DNA from: Ketobacter sp964016105
GTDB lineage: Bacteria > Pseudomonadota > Gammaproteobacteria > Pseudomonadales > Ketobacteraceae
Assembly (NCBI GenBank): GCA_964016105.1
Contig: CAXHEX010000020.1
Coordinates: 29,482-93,481, forward strand
Length of the DNA stretch: 64,000 bases
Reading direction: 5' to 3'
Shown: piece by piece, positions 17,700 through 26,467 of the stretch
Layout: the number at the start of each line of letters is the position of its first letter
How positions within the stretch are numbered: the first letter of the stretch is position 1
The notes under the pieces: generated by a model
The model's input: the letters and a program-made list of their open reading frames with translations, nothing else
What the model was told of the DNA's origin: nothing
Databases searched by the model: none
Program-made: the position numbers and the translations under genes

Positions 17700-18747
17700 A
17701 ATGGAGGATACCTTCTGCCATACATTTAAAGCCTGCATCGTTGGGGTGGAGGAATCGATCGTAAAAATAATCCGGTTGGTGTGGTACTAGGGTCATGCCA
17801 TCAATGACGGTGATGTTTGGGTATTGTGAACACACCTGCTTGATTAGTTTTGCTATTTGATCAAAGTCGCCACACTGGGCGCCAAATTTTGCTTCTGCCC
17901 GCCAGATGGGAGTAATGGCGTAGATGGGTACCGCGGGAAAGTAGGATAGCAGTTTTTGGTAATAGGCCCTTACATTGCTTTCTATATCGTGAAAGTTCGG
18001 ATTGAATGCCCAATCGTTGGTGCCGTAGGCCACCGTAATCAGTGCCGGTTCTGGAAGTGTTTCCAGGCCAGTTAAGGTTTCTGGATCATAAAAGTAGCCC
18101 CCCACTGCCTGATTTAAAGCGTTCATGGACAGACCGTCAGCCACCCGGGCAACGTAGGAGTGAGAAGGGTTTGGACAGATCTGCCCCTGGGTTATGGAGT
18201 CCCCCAAACAAAGCATGGTTGGTTTTTTTGCTACTGAAGGCTTTACTTCGCCGTTGCTACGCAGGCTTTTAACCTTTACACCTAAAATATTCGGGAAGAT
18301 TATTCGAACTTCTTTGAATTCTTGCTTCGGATTTTCAAAATGCAGAACGATTTTGCCATTCTTTCTTCCGCAAAAATCCACAAGCACATTGTTCACAAGC
18401 AGATCGAAGCCTTCAAATGGTTGAAAAGGATTTAGCCTGATCTCCCTTATTCGTTTGCTTGCAGTGGCTTTACCCTGTTTGCTTACCTGCATTTTTTTAC
18501 GTACACCAAAGCTGCATAACAGCATTTTAAACAGGTGAGTTTTGCGGCATTGGAACTCCACTCGGCTGCCGTTAGTTTGAAACGCAAACTCCACTCCTGC
18601 ACAGCTATCAGCAAACAACTGCCATAGAGGAGTTTGTTTGTAAGGTAGGGCCTGGGTGGTGGAGAAGCGACAGAATTGTACAAAGTCATCACTATCCACC
18701 TGGTAACTCACGTAATTTTTGGCCAGTTCCACAATGTTGTTATTCAT
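17674..18747 (-). CDS. SGNH/GDSL hydrolase with N-terminal beta domain
   Basis: A 357-residue esterase of the SGNH superfamily. Block I GDSITQG (Ser184 in GDSIT, 182-186) follows a 175-residue N-terminal region likely to be a beta-sandwich like that of two-domain carbohydrate esterases. Block II glycine is in QAVGG, block III YGTND gives Asn244, and block V LHPND supplies the catalytic Asp/His. No signal peptide was seen, so it may be cytoplasmic. Likely an acyl- or acetylesterase. The convergent overlap with the ABC gene is real: both stops are well defined. Confidence 0.87.
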   Translation of the reverse strand: MNNNIVELAKNYVSYQVDSDDFVQFCRFSTTQALPYKQTPLWQLFADSCAGVEFAFQTNGSRVEFQCRKTHLFKMLLCSFGVRKKMQVSKQGKATASKRIREIRLNPFQPFEGFDLLVNNVLVDFCGRKNGKIVLHFENPKQEFKEVRIIFPNILGVKVKSLRSNGEVKPSVAKKPTMLCLGDSITQGQICPNPSHSYVARVADGLSMNALNQAVGGYFYDPETLTGLETLPEPALITVAYGTNDWAFNPNFHDIESNVRAYYQKLLSYFPAVPIYAITPIWRAEAKFGAQCGDFDQIAKLIKQVCSQYPNITVIDGMTLVPHQPDYFYDRFLHPNDAGFKCMAEGILHSIRADQVA

Positions 18748-19020
18748 TATTTTGACTCGTGGTAGGAGAGGTAAATAATGTTAGCAAACATAGTGCAGCA
18801 GCGGAATGCTAGCCGACTACCAGGCAGTGAGGCGGATTAATGACTATAATCAATGAATGGCTAACTGGTTTTCCAGTGGCATGATTTGCTGCTTGTATCT
18901 CCGAGTAATTTGATTGAGACTGAGTGAAGATGATGTAACCAATGAACGTTAAACCTCTATGGGAATAGATACGACGATATACTGTGTGTGTCTTGTTGAA
19001 TTACATGGGAATGGTATTAC

Positions 19021-20148
19021 ATGACTGATTCACTGGCCTGGGTAGAACAACTACCTTTAGACTTTTATCGCAGCAAACCTTCTGTGGAGGTGCCGGATCA
19101 CTTGTCATTGAAAATGGCTGAGTGGTTTGATGTGGGAGTTCGCACATTTTTATCTTGTGTTCTAACGGGGGTGAGTATTCCCACTGGCTACTCCAGAGGG
19201 AAGATCGAAACGGCTGTAGCTCAGGAAGCGATTCGACGGCAGCCTGGGCAAGTCGATGCTGTTTTTAACCAACCGCGCACTGTGGATTCCTATTTTGTAT
19301 CGGAAGCACCTCGGCCCAAAGGAGTGGTTGGTGGTGTATTCCAGGCCATTAAATGGCACTCTTCCTATGTAAGCTATGATAACTACCATCAACACAAGCT
19401 CAATGAGATGGTTTCAGCCCTATTGTGGCGGCATGGTGATAAACCTCGACCCACTGTGGTTTTTATTCATGGTTTTATTGCCGCTGACTGGAAGGTGAAT
19501 GAGTTTTATCTCAGCATGAAATATTTTTATGATCTTGGCTGCGATGTGGTTTTAAAGACCCTTCCTCATCATGGCCATCGTCGCCGACCTGAAAGCTTGA
19601 TGAGTGGGCTGGAATATTTTTCCGGTGGCATCGAGGCACTCAATCATGCGGTGGTGCAAAGTACGTACGATACCCGAAGTTTGATCGATTATTTGCAGCA
19701 ACAGTTGCAAATCAGTGACATCGGGCTTTGTGGCCTGAGTTTGGGTAGTTATACCAGCGCATTAATTGCGGGGTTGGATAACCGGCTTAAGTTTGTGATG
19801 CCTGTGTTACCCATAGTGAGTATCCCCGATGCCATGATGGAATGGAAGCCGTTGGATCGAGCGTTTCGACTATTGCTGGGCAAGTCCAACGTCACCCTCA
19901 GGCAATTGCGTTATACCATGGCCTTCCATAGCCCGTTATCACGACCTGTTTTATTGCCGCCGGAAAGTTTGATGTTGGTGGCTGCAATGGGCGATAAAAT
20001 GGCCACACCCCGACATGCTGAAGTTTTGCAGGAACATTGGGGTGGTTGCCGAGTGCATTGGTTTGAGGGTACCCATGCGCTACCCCTGAAAAAAGCCAAC
20101 GCCAATGTGGCTAAGGGTGAATTTCTAAACAGCATCGGTTTTATATAA
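19021..20148 (+). CDS. Alpha/beta hydrolase
   Basis: A 375-residue hydrolase whose fold starts near residue 144 with TVVFIHGF (His-Gly oxyanion segment). The nucleophile elbow is GLSLG (Ser240), and the acid and His are probably in AMGDKMATP and EGTHALP. The first 140 residues are not recognised and contain no clear signal peptide. It resembles the larger intracellular hydrolases of marine gammaproteobacteria with unknown ester or amide substrates. It converges on the small exported protein at 20159. Confidence 0.8.
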   Translation: MTDSLAWVEQLPLDFYRSKPSVEVPDHLSLKMAEWFDVGVRTFLSCVLTGVSIPTGYSRGKIETAVAQEAIRRQPGQVDAVFNQPRTVDSYFVSEAPRPKGVVGGVFQAIKWHSSYVSYDNYHQHKLNEMVSALLWRHGDKPRPTVVFIHGFIAADWKVNEFYLSMKYFYDLGCDVVLKTLPHHGHRRRPESLMSGLEYFSGGIEALNHAVVQSTYDTRSLIDYLQQQLQISDIGLCGLSLGSYTSALIAGLDNRLKFVMPVLPIVSIPDAMMEWKPLDRAFRLLLGKSNVTLRQLRYTMAFHSPLSRPVLLPPESLMLVAAMGDKMATPRHAEVLQEHWGGCRVHWFEGTHALPLKKANANVAKGEFLNSIGFI

Positions 20149-20158
20149 GGGGGAGACC

Positions 20159-20584
20159 CTAATCGGTGTGCATCAACAGCTGTACGATGGGGTAGCGTTG
20201 ATAACCAAAATAGATTTCTCGGCTGATGATTTCTCCACTGTCCATTTTGTGGCGAAACTCCAGAGGGGCTACTCTTTTACAGTTGCCTAACACGGCTACC
20301 ACATGTTCGTTGGAAAAAATTCGCTGTCCATGGGAGGTGTTTTCAATGGTGACTAATGCGAAGCGTTCACCATTTTCAGTACCCATTACGGAATAGTCCA
20401 TCAAGTTAAATTGATTTCGTTTTGGTTCCAGGTCGTATTTGTCGTCACAGAAGAGGTGAGAATCTCGCAGTTCCGAATCTTCAAATCGAATAATGTTATT
20501 GCGCAGGCTGTCATCGGCCAAGCTGAAATTAGCCAAGAACAAAATTAATAGAAGCGAAAAGCCCCTGGTAGCTCGACTAACCAT
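20159..20584 (-). CDS. Small exported protein of unknown function
   Basis: A 141-residue protein from ATG 20584, with GGAG upstream; a TTG 18 bases earlier is unlikely. A signal peptide (hydrophobic LLLILFLANFSLA) ends near residue 23. The mature part is polar with two cysteines (FCDDKY, GNCKR) that could form a disulfide. No family was recognised. It follows the GFA gene on the same strand after 93 bp. Confidence 0.6.
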   Translation of the reverse strand: MVSRATRGFSLLLILFLANFSLADDSLRNNIIRFEDSELRDSHLFCDDKYDLEPKRNQFNLMDYSVMGTENGERFALVTIENTSHGQRIFSNEHVVAVLGNCKRVAPLEFRHKMDSGEIISREIYFGYQRYPIVQLLMHTD

Positions 20585-20677
20585 GTCTCTGTTCTCCGTC
20601 AAAAATGTTCAGTCAATCACTGTGTGCTATTTTGACCATCTGTTGCTTTGCCGGTTCAATAAATTAGCTGCAGGACG

Positions 20678-21103
20678 CTAGTCCTGGTTATCCTGTGGGT
20701 CTGGGGTGAAGGCTTGCTTGAATATGGGAAGATTGTCATTAATCTGAAACCAGTTGGCTTTTGAATCGACGTAAAAGTGCGCAACAGGTTGAGTGTCGAT
20801 GTCATTATCCAGTGTGCCGGAACGAATTCGGATGACGCCGGGAAGCTGGTCAGTTCTGCTACAAATTGGGGAGCCACAGTGACGGCAAAAGTGTCTGTGC
20901 TTTCCCTTGGAAGATTCAAACGAAGTTAATAATTCAGCGCCGCATATGAGGTGAAAATGGGCTTCTTTTACGGGAATGTTGGCAGCAAAAGCGCTTCCCT
21001 GTGCTTTACGGCATTGTTCACAGTGGCAGATTTGAATAGGTTCCAGTTTCCCTTCAATTTCGAACTGAATGCCTTTGCAAAGGCAACTGCCACTGTATTT
21101 CAT
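20678..21103 (-). CDS. GFA family zinc protein (CENP-V/GFA domain)
   Basis: A 141-residue protein of the glutathione-dependent formaldehyde-activating enzyme family. The zinc ligands are in CLCKG near residues 7-9, CHCEQCRKAQG, and CRHCGSPIC. True Gfa binds glutathione and forms S-hydroxymethylglutathione; most members of this size have no proven function. It lies 29 bp downstream of dapD on the same strand, so it is probably co-transcribed with it. Confidence 0.88.
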   Translation of the reverse strand: MKYSGSCLCKGIQFEIEGKLEPIQICHCEQCRKAQGSAFAANIPVKEAHFHLICGAELLTSFESSKGKHRHFCRHCGSPICSRTDQLPGVIRIRSGTLDNDIDTQPVAHFYVDSKANWFQINDNLPIFKQAFTPDPQDNQD

Positions 21104-21132
21104 GTCAAGCTCCTAGCATTTAAACTGAAAGC

Positions 21133-22056
21133 CTAATCGTTGTTGTGTAAATCAGCATTGATGCCGCCCCATTGCTCTGAGCTGGTGACAACGGCTTCAA
21201 CACAGCCGGATTGGCTGTTTCTTCTGAACAACAGACCGGATTGCCCGGATATTTGCCGGGCTGCTACCACGCTGCCATCGGGCATTTTCACTTTGGTTCC
21301 TGCGGTTAAATACAGACCGGCTTCAACGATGCAATCGTCACCCAGTGATATGCCAATGCCAGAATTGGCTCCCAATAGGCTGCGTTCTCCAATGGAAATA
21401 ACCTGTTTACCACCACCGGAAAGGGTGCCCATTATGGAACAGCCACCGCCCAGGTCAGAGTTCGCTCCCACCACGACGCCAGCACTGATTCGGCCTTCGA
21501 TCATGCATTCACCCAGGGTGCCGGCATTAAAATTCACAAAGCCTTCGTGCATCACAGTGGATCCTGATGCCAGATGGGCGCCTAGTCGCACGCGATCGGC
21601 GTCTGCAATCCTGACACCGGGTGGGATAACGTAGTCCACCATGCGAGGAAATTTATCCACGCCATACACCACCAGGTGATGGGCGTCAGATACGATAGCC
21701 ATTCTCAATTGCTCTAGCTTGCCAGGTAGAACAGGGCCTGCAGAGGTCCAGGCCACGTTGCTGAGCAAGCCGAAGACCCCATCTAGATTCATACTGTTAG
21801 GAGTGCGTACACATTCGGACAGCAGGTGTAGCCTTAAGTAGGCTTCTTCGGTTGAGGCGGGTGCCTGCTGAAAGTCGCTGATTTCCACTTCGACAAACTC
21901 GCTGCGGATTAAGCCGCTTTTTTGGGCCAGGCAACTACGTTCAATTTTTTGGTTATTGCGGGGAAACCAGCAATCCAGAGTGGTGTTGGTTTCCTCATCG
22001 ATATAGCGATGGCCTATACGCTTTATGGGCATGGTTTCGTTGTTTTGTTGGGACAT
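21133..22056 (-). CDS. dapD: Tetrahydrodipicolinate N-succinyltransferase
   Basis: Transfers succinyl from succinyl-CoA to tetrahydrodipicolinate in the succinylase branch of lysine/meso-diaminopimelate synthesis, in the cytoplasm. The 307 residues are longer than the E. coli enzyme and match the Pseudomonas/actinobacterial-type DapD, with an N-terminal alpha/beta domain and a left-handed beta-helix of hexapeptide repeats (about 150-260). The conserved VRLGAHLASGSTVMHEGFV and GANSGIGISLGDDC segments are intact. The leader can form two mutually exclusive hairpins, one covering the likely ribosome-binding site. Other dap genes are not in the window. Confidence 0.93.
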   Translation of the reverse strand: MSQQNNETMPIKRIGHRYIDEETNTTLDCWFPRNNQKIERSCLAQKSGLIRSEFVEVEISDFQQAPASTEEAYLRLHLLSECVRTPNSMNLDGVFGLLSNVAWTSAGPVLPGKLEQLRMAIVSDAHHLVVYGVDKFPRMVDYVIPPGVRIADADRVRLGAHLASGSTVMHEGFVNFNAGTLGECMIEGRISAGVVVGANSDLGGGCSIMGTLSGGGKQVISIGERSLLGANSGIGISLGDDCIVEAGLYLTAGTKVKMPDGSVVAARQISGQSGLLFRRNSQSGCVEAVVTSSEQWGGINADLHNND

Positions 22057-22059
22057 TTA

Positions 22060-22115
22060 GCAATACCTTTGTTACGGAAGGGGGGTATTGCACACTAGAT
22101 TGAATCTTTGTGCAA
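22060..22115 (-). promoter_or_regulatory. dapD leader with two competing hairpins
   Basis: On the transcript, the first stem pairs TTGCACA (22109-22115) with TGTGCAA (22088-22094), enclosing AGAT-TCA-AUCU-type inner pairing. The second stem pairs GCAATACC (22084-22091) with GGTATTGC (22060-22067). The two share GCAA (22088-22091), so only one can form fully. The second stem contains GG of the Shine-Dalgarno AAAGG (22066-22070), nine bases before the ATG. It does not resemble the lysine riboswitch. Confidence 0.55.
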
Positions 22116-22217
22116 ATGGGAAAGCAGCTGGCCATTGAATGGCCATTCTTGACCCCAAACACCCTCTGCTTCTGAATATACTATTCGCTGGATTGTATAT
22201 ATGGTGAGAAAGATACT

Positions 22218-23171
22218 ATGGATGACTGTCAAGGCTTTGATACTGAATTGTCCCTGTGTGGCCCATTTCGCCAACCAAAGCAAATGTTAAATGATCAAGC
22301 CTACGATGGTCATAGCTCCATTCATGATGACGAGATGGCAGCCCGGCTGGGGTTTTCAGGTGCCCCTATCGAAGGCCCCACTCATTTCAGTTTATTTCCA
22401 CCCTTGCTCTACAAGATCTTCGGTAACGACTGGTTTGAGCGGGGCTGTATCAGTGTGCATTATCAAAATATGGTGGTGGAAGGTGAGGAGGTGAGAGCCT
22501 TTGCCCGCCACCATGGGGCCGCTGGCAGTTGTCTTATCTGGGCTGAAAAACGCGATGGAACACCGGTTTTGGTGGGAACAGCAAGCGTGGGACCGGATTA
22601 CGCTGAAACAGAGCTGGACAAACGCAGAAAGAAATTGCGTCCCCCAGAGCAGCTTATCGTTCTGTCGGACCTTGAGTTGGGTATGAAGGGCCAACAACCA
22701 GAACCGGTGGTGATGGGGTTTGATCAGCATATGGGCGAGTTGTATCCCTTCACACTGAACCAAAAGCTAAACTCCATAACAGAGTACTCGCCATGGTATA
22801 GCCAGGAGAACGGCAGTCATTCGCCCTGGGGGCGCTCCATTATTCCATTGGAAATGATCAGTGTCTTGGTGCAGTACAGTGCCAATTCCGCGGGCTTTCC
22901 CGTGAAAGGTCCCGTGGTGGGGTTGTTTGCCGATCAAGAGATAAAGTTGATAAACGGGCCTTTGTTTGTGGCACACCCCTATCGCCTAGAGCGGGAGGTA
23001 ATTGCATTGAGTGAAAGCAAACGAGTGGAGTGTTATTGGACTCGCACCCGGGTATTTGATGCAAATTCCGATGAATTAGTGGCAGAGTGTTTATTGAATC
23101 TGGCTCATATTAAAGACTCTTTTGAAGGTTATGGAGACTTGGCGAAGCAGATAGGAAAGGTCCATGGCTAA
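22218..23171 (+). CDS. Probable double hotdog-fold (MaoC/FAS1-type) dehydratase-like protein
   Basis: 317 residues. The segment IHDDEMAARLGFSGAPIEGPTH followed by GCISVHYQNMVVEGEEV has the shape of acyl-dehydratase hotdog domains, where a His/Asp pair hydrates or dehydrates acyl-CoA thioesters. A second repeat-like half from about residue 165 ends with ECYWTRTRVFD and AECLLNLAHI. The canonical MaoC hydratase motif is not clearly readable, so activity is uncertain. It diverges from dapD and is followed by hscC after 176 bp. A lipid-related role is inferred. Confidence 0.5.
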   Translation: MDDCQGFDTELSLCGPFRQPKQMLNDQAYDGHSSIHDDEMAARLGFSGAPIEGPTHFSLFPPLLYKIFGNDWFERGCISVHYQNMVVEGEEVRAFARHHGAAGSCLIWAEKRDGTPVLVGTASVGPDYAETELDKRRKKLRPPEQLIVLSDLELGMKGQQPEPVVMGFDQHMGELYPFTLNQKLNSITEYSPWYSQENGSHSPWGRSIIPLEMISVLVQYSANSAGFPVKGPVVGLFADQEIKLINGPLFVAHPYRLEREVIALSESKRVECYWTRTRVFDANSDELVAECLLNLAHIKDSFEGYGDLAKQIGKVHG

Positions 23172-23347
23172 CAATCAGTTACTTTAGGTTTAAAGGCCTC
23201 TGTCATACAGCATGACTACACTGGCAATCAACTCCATTGGTAACGGAGTCTTAAAACTAAAACTCCATCAGGTCATATTGCTCACAAACTGCTAGACTTA
23301 CTTTACAAGTTTGATATTCAATTTATGCAGTAAAAAGAAGCAGTTAT

Positions 23348-25051
23348 ATGACTATTTTGGGTATAGATCTAGGCACAACCAACAGTGCATGCGGCATTTG
23401 GAAAGATAATCAATCCGTCCTTATTCCAAATCGTCTTGGTAAGTTCCTAACGCCCTCGGTGGTAGGGTTGAGTCAGGATGGGGAAATTTTGGTGGGAGAA
23501 ACCGCCAAGCATCGTTTAATAAGTCATCCGCAAATGACCGTTTCCACATTCAAACGGGCCATGGGCACCAGACAGAACTTCAAACTTGGCCGTAAAGCCT
23601 ATAACGCCACAGAGCTGTCGGCGCTAATTCTAAAAAGCTTAAAGGAAGACGCAGAGCATTATCTCAAACAAGAGATAACCCAGGCTGTGATCAGTGTTCC
23701 GGCCTACTTCAACGATATTCAGCGCAAAGCCACCAAGCAGGCCGGTGAACTGGCTGGTTTGCAGGTTGACAGGCTGATTAACGAGCCCACTGCTGCCGCT
23801 ATGGTGTATGGGCTGCACCAGTGCGAAGAAGATACTCAGTTTATGGTTCTGGATATGGGGGGTGGTACTTTTGACGTCACCCTGATTGAGTTCTTTTCCG
23901 GAGTAATGGAAGTGCATGCATCAGCTGGAGATAACTTTCTCGGAGGAGAAGATTTCACCCATGCGCTACTAGAACACTATCTGCAACAACAGGGTATCAA
24001 GCGGAAATCACTCAAAGCCTCAGAAGAACAGCATTTATATCGCACTCTGGATAACGTTAAGCAAAAACTATCGGCTAATCATGAAGTGATATTAGACAGC
24101 GATAGCAAACATCAATCAGAACCGTGGAAAATCACCCGAGATGAGTTTGAAACCATTTCTGCTCCGTTGTTAAAACGGGTTCAACTTCCCATTGAAAAAG
24201 CCATACGAGACAGTGGAGTAAACCCTTACGAAATTGATCAGGTGGTGCTGGTGGGGGGAGCCACTCGCATGCTGGTGTTGCGATCCTTGATTTCAAAAAT
24301 GTTCCGCAAAGTGCCGTCCGGCAATATTGACCCCGATTTGGTGGTGGCAATGGGGGCGGCTATCCAGGCTGGCTTAAGAGAAAAGAACAGTGATCTGGAT
24401 GACGTGGTGCTAACGGATGTGTGTCCCTATAGTTTGGGGACCGCCATCGTTAACCATAACGATGAAGGTGGAAAGCAAGGCAATATTTTTATGCCCATTA
24501 TTGAACGTAATACCGTGGTTCCTGTGAGCATTGAAAGAAAGCTTTGTACCGTCAGTAAAAATCAAACCGAGATGTTAATAGAAGTCTATCAGGGCGAGTC
24601 CAGACTAGTTAAGAACAGTATCTATCTAGGAGAAATCGCCACCAAAGTTCCCAAAGGCCCTGAAGGGCAGGAAACGGCCACGGTTAGATATAGTTACGAT
24701 ATGAACGGTTTGTTGGAGATAGACGTTACCATCGATTCCACAGGGAAGACCTACCACAAACAAATTATAAACGCACCGGAATCTTTAACTGAAGAGGAAA
24801 TAGCAGCCGCCAGTAAAAAACTGGCTGAACTCAAATTCCATCCTCGGGAGCATGAAGTAAATCGGGAATTGGTAGCGCGACTGGAGCGGCTTTACGAATC
24901 ATCTTTAGGGGATAGACGTCTCTACATAAACGACTTGATGTCCAGTTTTGATGAAGTTCTAGAAAAACAGGACCCCCGTCAAATCGACGCTGCAGTGGAA
25001 AAATTTAGAGAGATATTGGATCAGTTGGAAGAGGATAATCTTCTCACATGA
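23348..25051 (+). CDS. hscC: Hsp70-family chaperone, HscC type
   Basis: A 567-residue DnaK homologue with a complete ATPase domain: GIDLGTTNSACGIW at the start, NEPTAAAMVYG, the MGGGTFDVTLIE phosphate motif and VLVGGATRM. The substrate-binding beta domain follows (NTVVPVS, a variant of the DnaK NTTIP region). The C-terminal lid is short and ends in a helical acidic tail, as in HscC rather than DnaK. HscC proteins are specialised Hsp70s working with dedicated J-proteins. Its last codon overlaps the start of the next gene (ATGA), which carries a J-like N-terminus, so the two are translationally coupled partners. Confidence 0.92.
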   Translation: MTILGIDLGTTNSACGIWKDNQSVLIPNRLGKFLTPSVVGLSQDGEILVGETAKHRLISHPQMTVSTFKRAMGTRQNFKLGRKAYNATELSALILKSLKEDAEHYLKQEITQAVISVPAYFNDIQRKATKQAGELAGLQVDRLINEPTAAAMVYGLHQCEEDTQFMVLDMGGGTFDVTLIEFFSGVMEVHASAGDNFLGGEDFTHALLEHYLQQQGIKRKSLKASEEQHLYRTLDNVKQKLSANHEVILDSDSKHQSEPWKITRDEFETISAPLLKRVQLPIEKAIRDSGVNPYEIDQVVLVGGATRMLVLRSLISKMFRKVPSGNIDPDLVVAMGAAIQAGLREKNSDLDDVVLTDVCPYSLGTAIVNHNDEGGKQGNIFMPIIERNTVVPVSIERKLCTVSKNQTEMLIEVYQGESRLVKNSIYLGEIATKVPKGPEGQETATVRYSYDMNGLLEIDVTIDSTGKTYHKQIINAPESLTEEEIAAASKKLAELKFHPREHEVNRELVARLERLYESSLGDRRLYINDLMSSFDEVLEKQDPRQIDAAVEKFREILDQLEEDNLLT

Positions 25052-26244
25052 GTTGTTGGAATGTTTTGCAGATTGAACCAACGGCAGATAAAAAAATCAT
25101 AAAAAAAGCCTACGCTATTTTACTGAAGAGCAACAAGCCCGATGAAAACCCCAAAGGGTTTGCAGCACTACATGAAGCCTATAAATCTTGCTTGCAACAA
25201 GCCCAGTATATGGACAAGGCTTCGCCTACCCAGTCAGCACCGCTTACACCTGTAAAGGCACCAAAGAAACAGGACGACCTCACTCCGGATCTGCCTTTGG
25301 AGCAAAATGAATCGGTATCGGAAACGGCGGTTGTGTTGGAACATCAGGAAGCAGAGCCTGATCAAGTGCCGGTCGCGAAGCCAACCGCAATGCCTGTTCA
25401 CATAGAGCATGTGAATCCGTCACCTGAAGAAGAGATTGACGCTGATGCCACGCAAGATTTCTTTCAAGGATGGGACACTGCATGGGAGCAAATTCTAAAA
25501 GACACAGAAGATGCCCTAGCATGGCTATTAAGAGACGATGATGAGACTCGCTGGCAATTTTTAGAGTACTGCCAAGAATTGTATGATTTTGAGTTCAAGC
25601 AAAAATACAGCTTCCATTTATTTAATACATTGCTGCAGTTTTTTGGTGAAAATGACAGGGTCACACCAGAAAATCGAATCAATTGTTTGAGGTATATTGA
25701 TTACCACCTGAATTGGTCGGAAATGCTACAGGACCTTGAAGAGGAGTTTGGCGAAGAGGCCGTTACCCATGTCTTATATCCCCTGGTTTCATCTCAATCT
25801 GTTGGCCCAAGAAAAATTGTCTGGACTGTGCCGAAGATTCATCCTGGTCCCATAGAGTTAGCAAGCTTTTCCAATCGTTTTATGGCGAAGATTCTGGATT
25901 TGCTGCTGTTGTTTTTCTTTATGATCCCTGCTGAAAAGATTGGTAAAAGCAACGGGTCGGAGACAGATGCCTTTATCGCCACCTTTTTTATTTATTTGGG
26001 GGTTGTGGCAATACTGGAAGCCAGCCCCATGCAAGGATCGGTGGGAAAGGTTCTTTTAGGTATTAAGGTGTCAGATAAGAACGGAAAGCGGCTCAATATT
26101 TTCCATTCTTTTTTCAGGCAATTTATATTCGTAATTAATTTAATTGCAATCAAAGTTGTGATTTGGATAAATGCTTTATTTATGAGAGGCGGCTATCTGT
26201 TTCATGATAACTTGAGCTTCAGTCGGATCATTAAACGCAATTAG
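25048..26244 (+). CDS. Degenerate J-domain protein fused to an RDD membrane domain
   Basis: 398 residues. Residues 1-50 resemble a J-domain (CWNVLQIEPTADKKIIKKAY, then FAALHEAYKSCLQ), but the HPD loop reads NKPD (29-32), so the essential His is missing. Residues 60-140 are a Pro/Glu-rich linker. Residues 140-260 form a helical region with ALAWLLRDDDETRWQFLEYC. The last 130 residues are an RDD domain with FSNRFMAKILDLLLLFFF, GSVGKVLLGIKVSDKNGK and RQFIFVINLIAIK. It overlaps hscC by 4 bp. I infer that it anchors or recruits the Hsp70 at the inner membrane; whether it can stimulate ATPase without HPD is doubtful. Confidence 0.8.
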   Translation: MSCWNVLQIEPTADKKIIKKAYAILLKSNKPDENPKGFAALHEAYKSCLQQAQYMDKASPTQSAPLTPVKAPKKQDDLTPDLPLEQNESVSETAVVLEHQEAEPDQVPVAKPTAMPVHIEHVNPSPEEEIDADATQDFFQGWDTAWEQILKDTEDALAWLLRDDDETRWQFLEYCQELYDFEFKQKYSFHLFNTLLQFFGENDRVTPENRINCLRYIDYHLNWSEMLQDLEEEFGEEAVTHVLYPLVSSQSVGPRKIVWTVPKIHPGPIELASFSNRFMAKILDLLLLFFFMIPAEKIGKSNGSETDAFIATFFIYLGVVAILEASPMQGSVGKVLLGIKVSDKNGKRLNIFHSFFRQFIFVINLIAIKVVIWINALFMRGGYLFHDNLSFSRIIKRN

Positions 26245-26403
26245 TATTCTAAGTATTGAAATAATAGGCGGTACTATACCCTGTATACCACAATATAAGT
26301 AATGCATAGCGATGTTTTGGGCAGCTTAGTCCACATAGGTTCGTCGCAGTGTATTGAAAAACCGTGTGGTTTTCATAGTAGGACTTCTCTGATTTTTTTG
26401 TCG

Positions 26404-26436
26404 GTCAGGAATTTAAAATTTAAATTATTTCCTGAC
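26404..26436. promoter_or_regulatory. Inverted repeat GTCAGGAA-N17-TTCCTGAC
   Basis: Perfect 8-bp arms around a 17-bp A/T-only spacer, ending 16 bp before the GTATAC palindrome. Symmetry and composition suggest a regulator site in the control region of the FadL gene. Confidence 0.4.
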
Positions 26437-26452
26437 GTCGAGCTTAGCAAAA

Positions 26453-26467
26453 GTATACTGCGTATAC
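26453..26467. promoter_or_regulatory. Palindromic operator GTATAC-TGC-GTATAC
   Basis: Same design as the site at 10407-10421, one central base different. Here the symmetry extends by AAA on the left and TTT on the right, giving a near-perfect 21-bp dyad. Likely bound by the same TetR-type regulator. Confidence 0.6.

Noticed and set aside
22057..22217. Lysine riboswitch upstream of dapD
   Set aside because: The leader is too short and lacks the five-helix core; only the two short competing hairpins are present.
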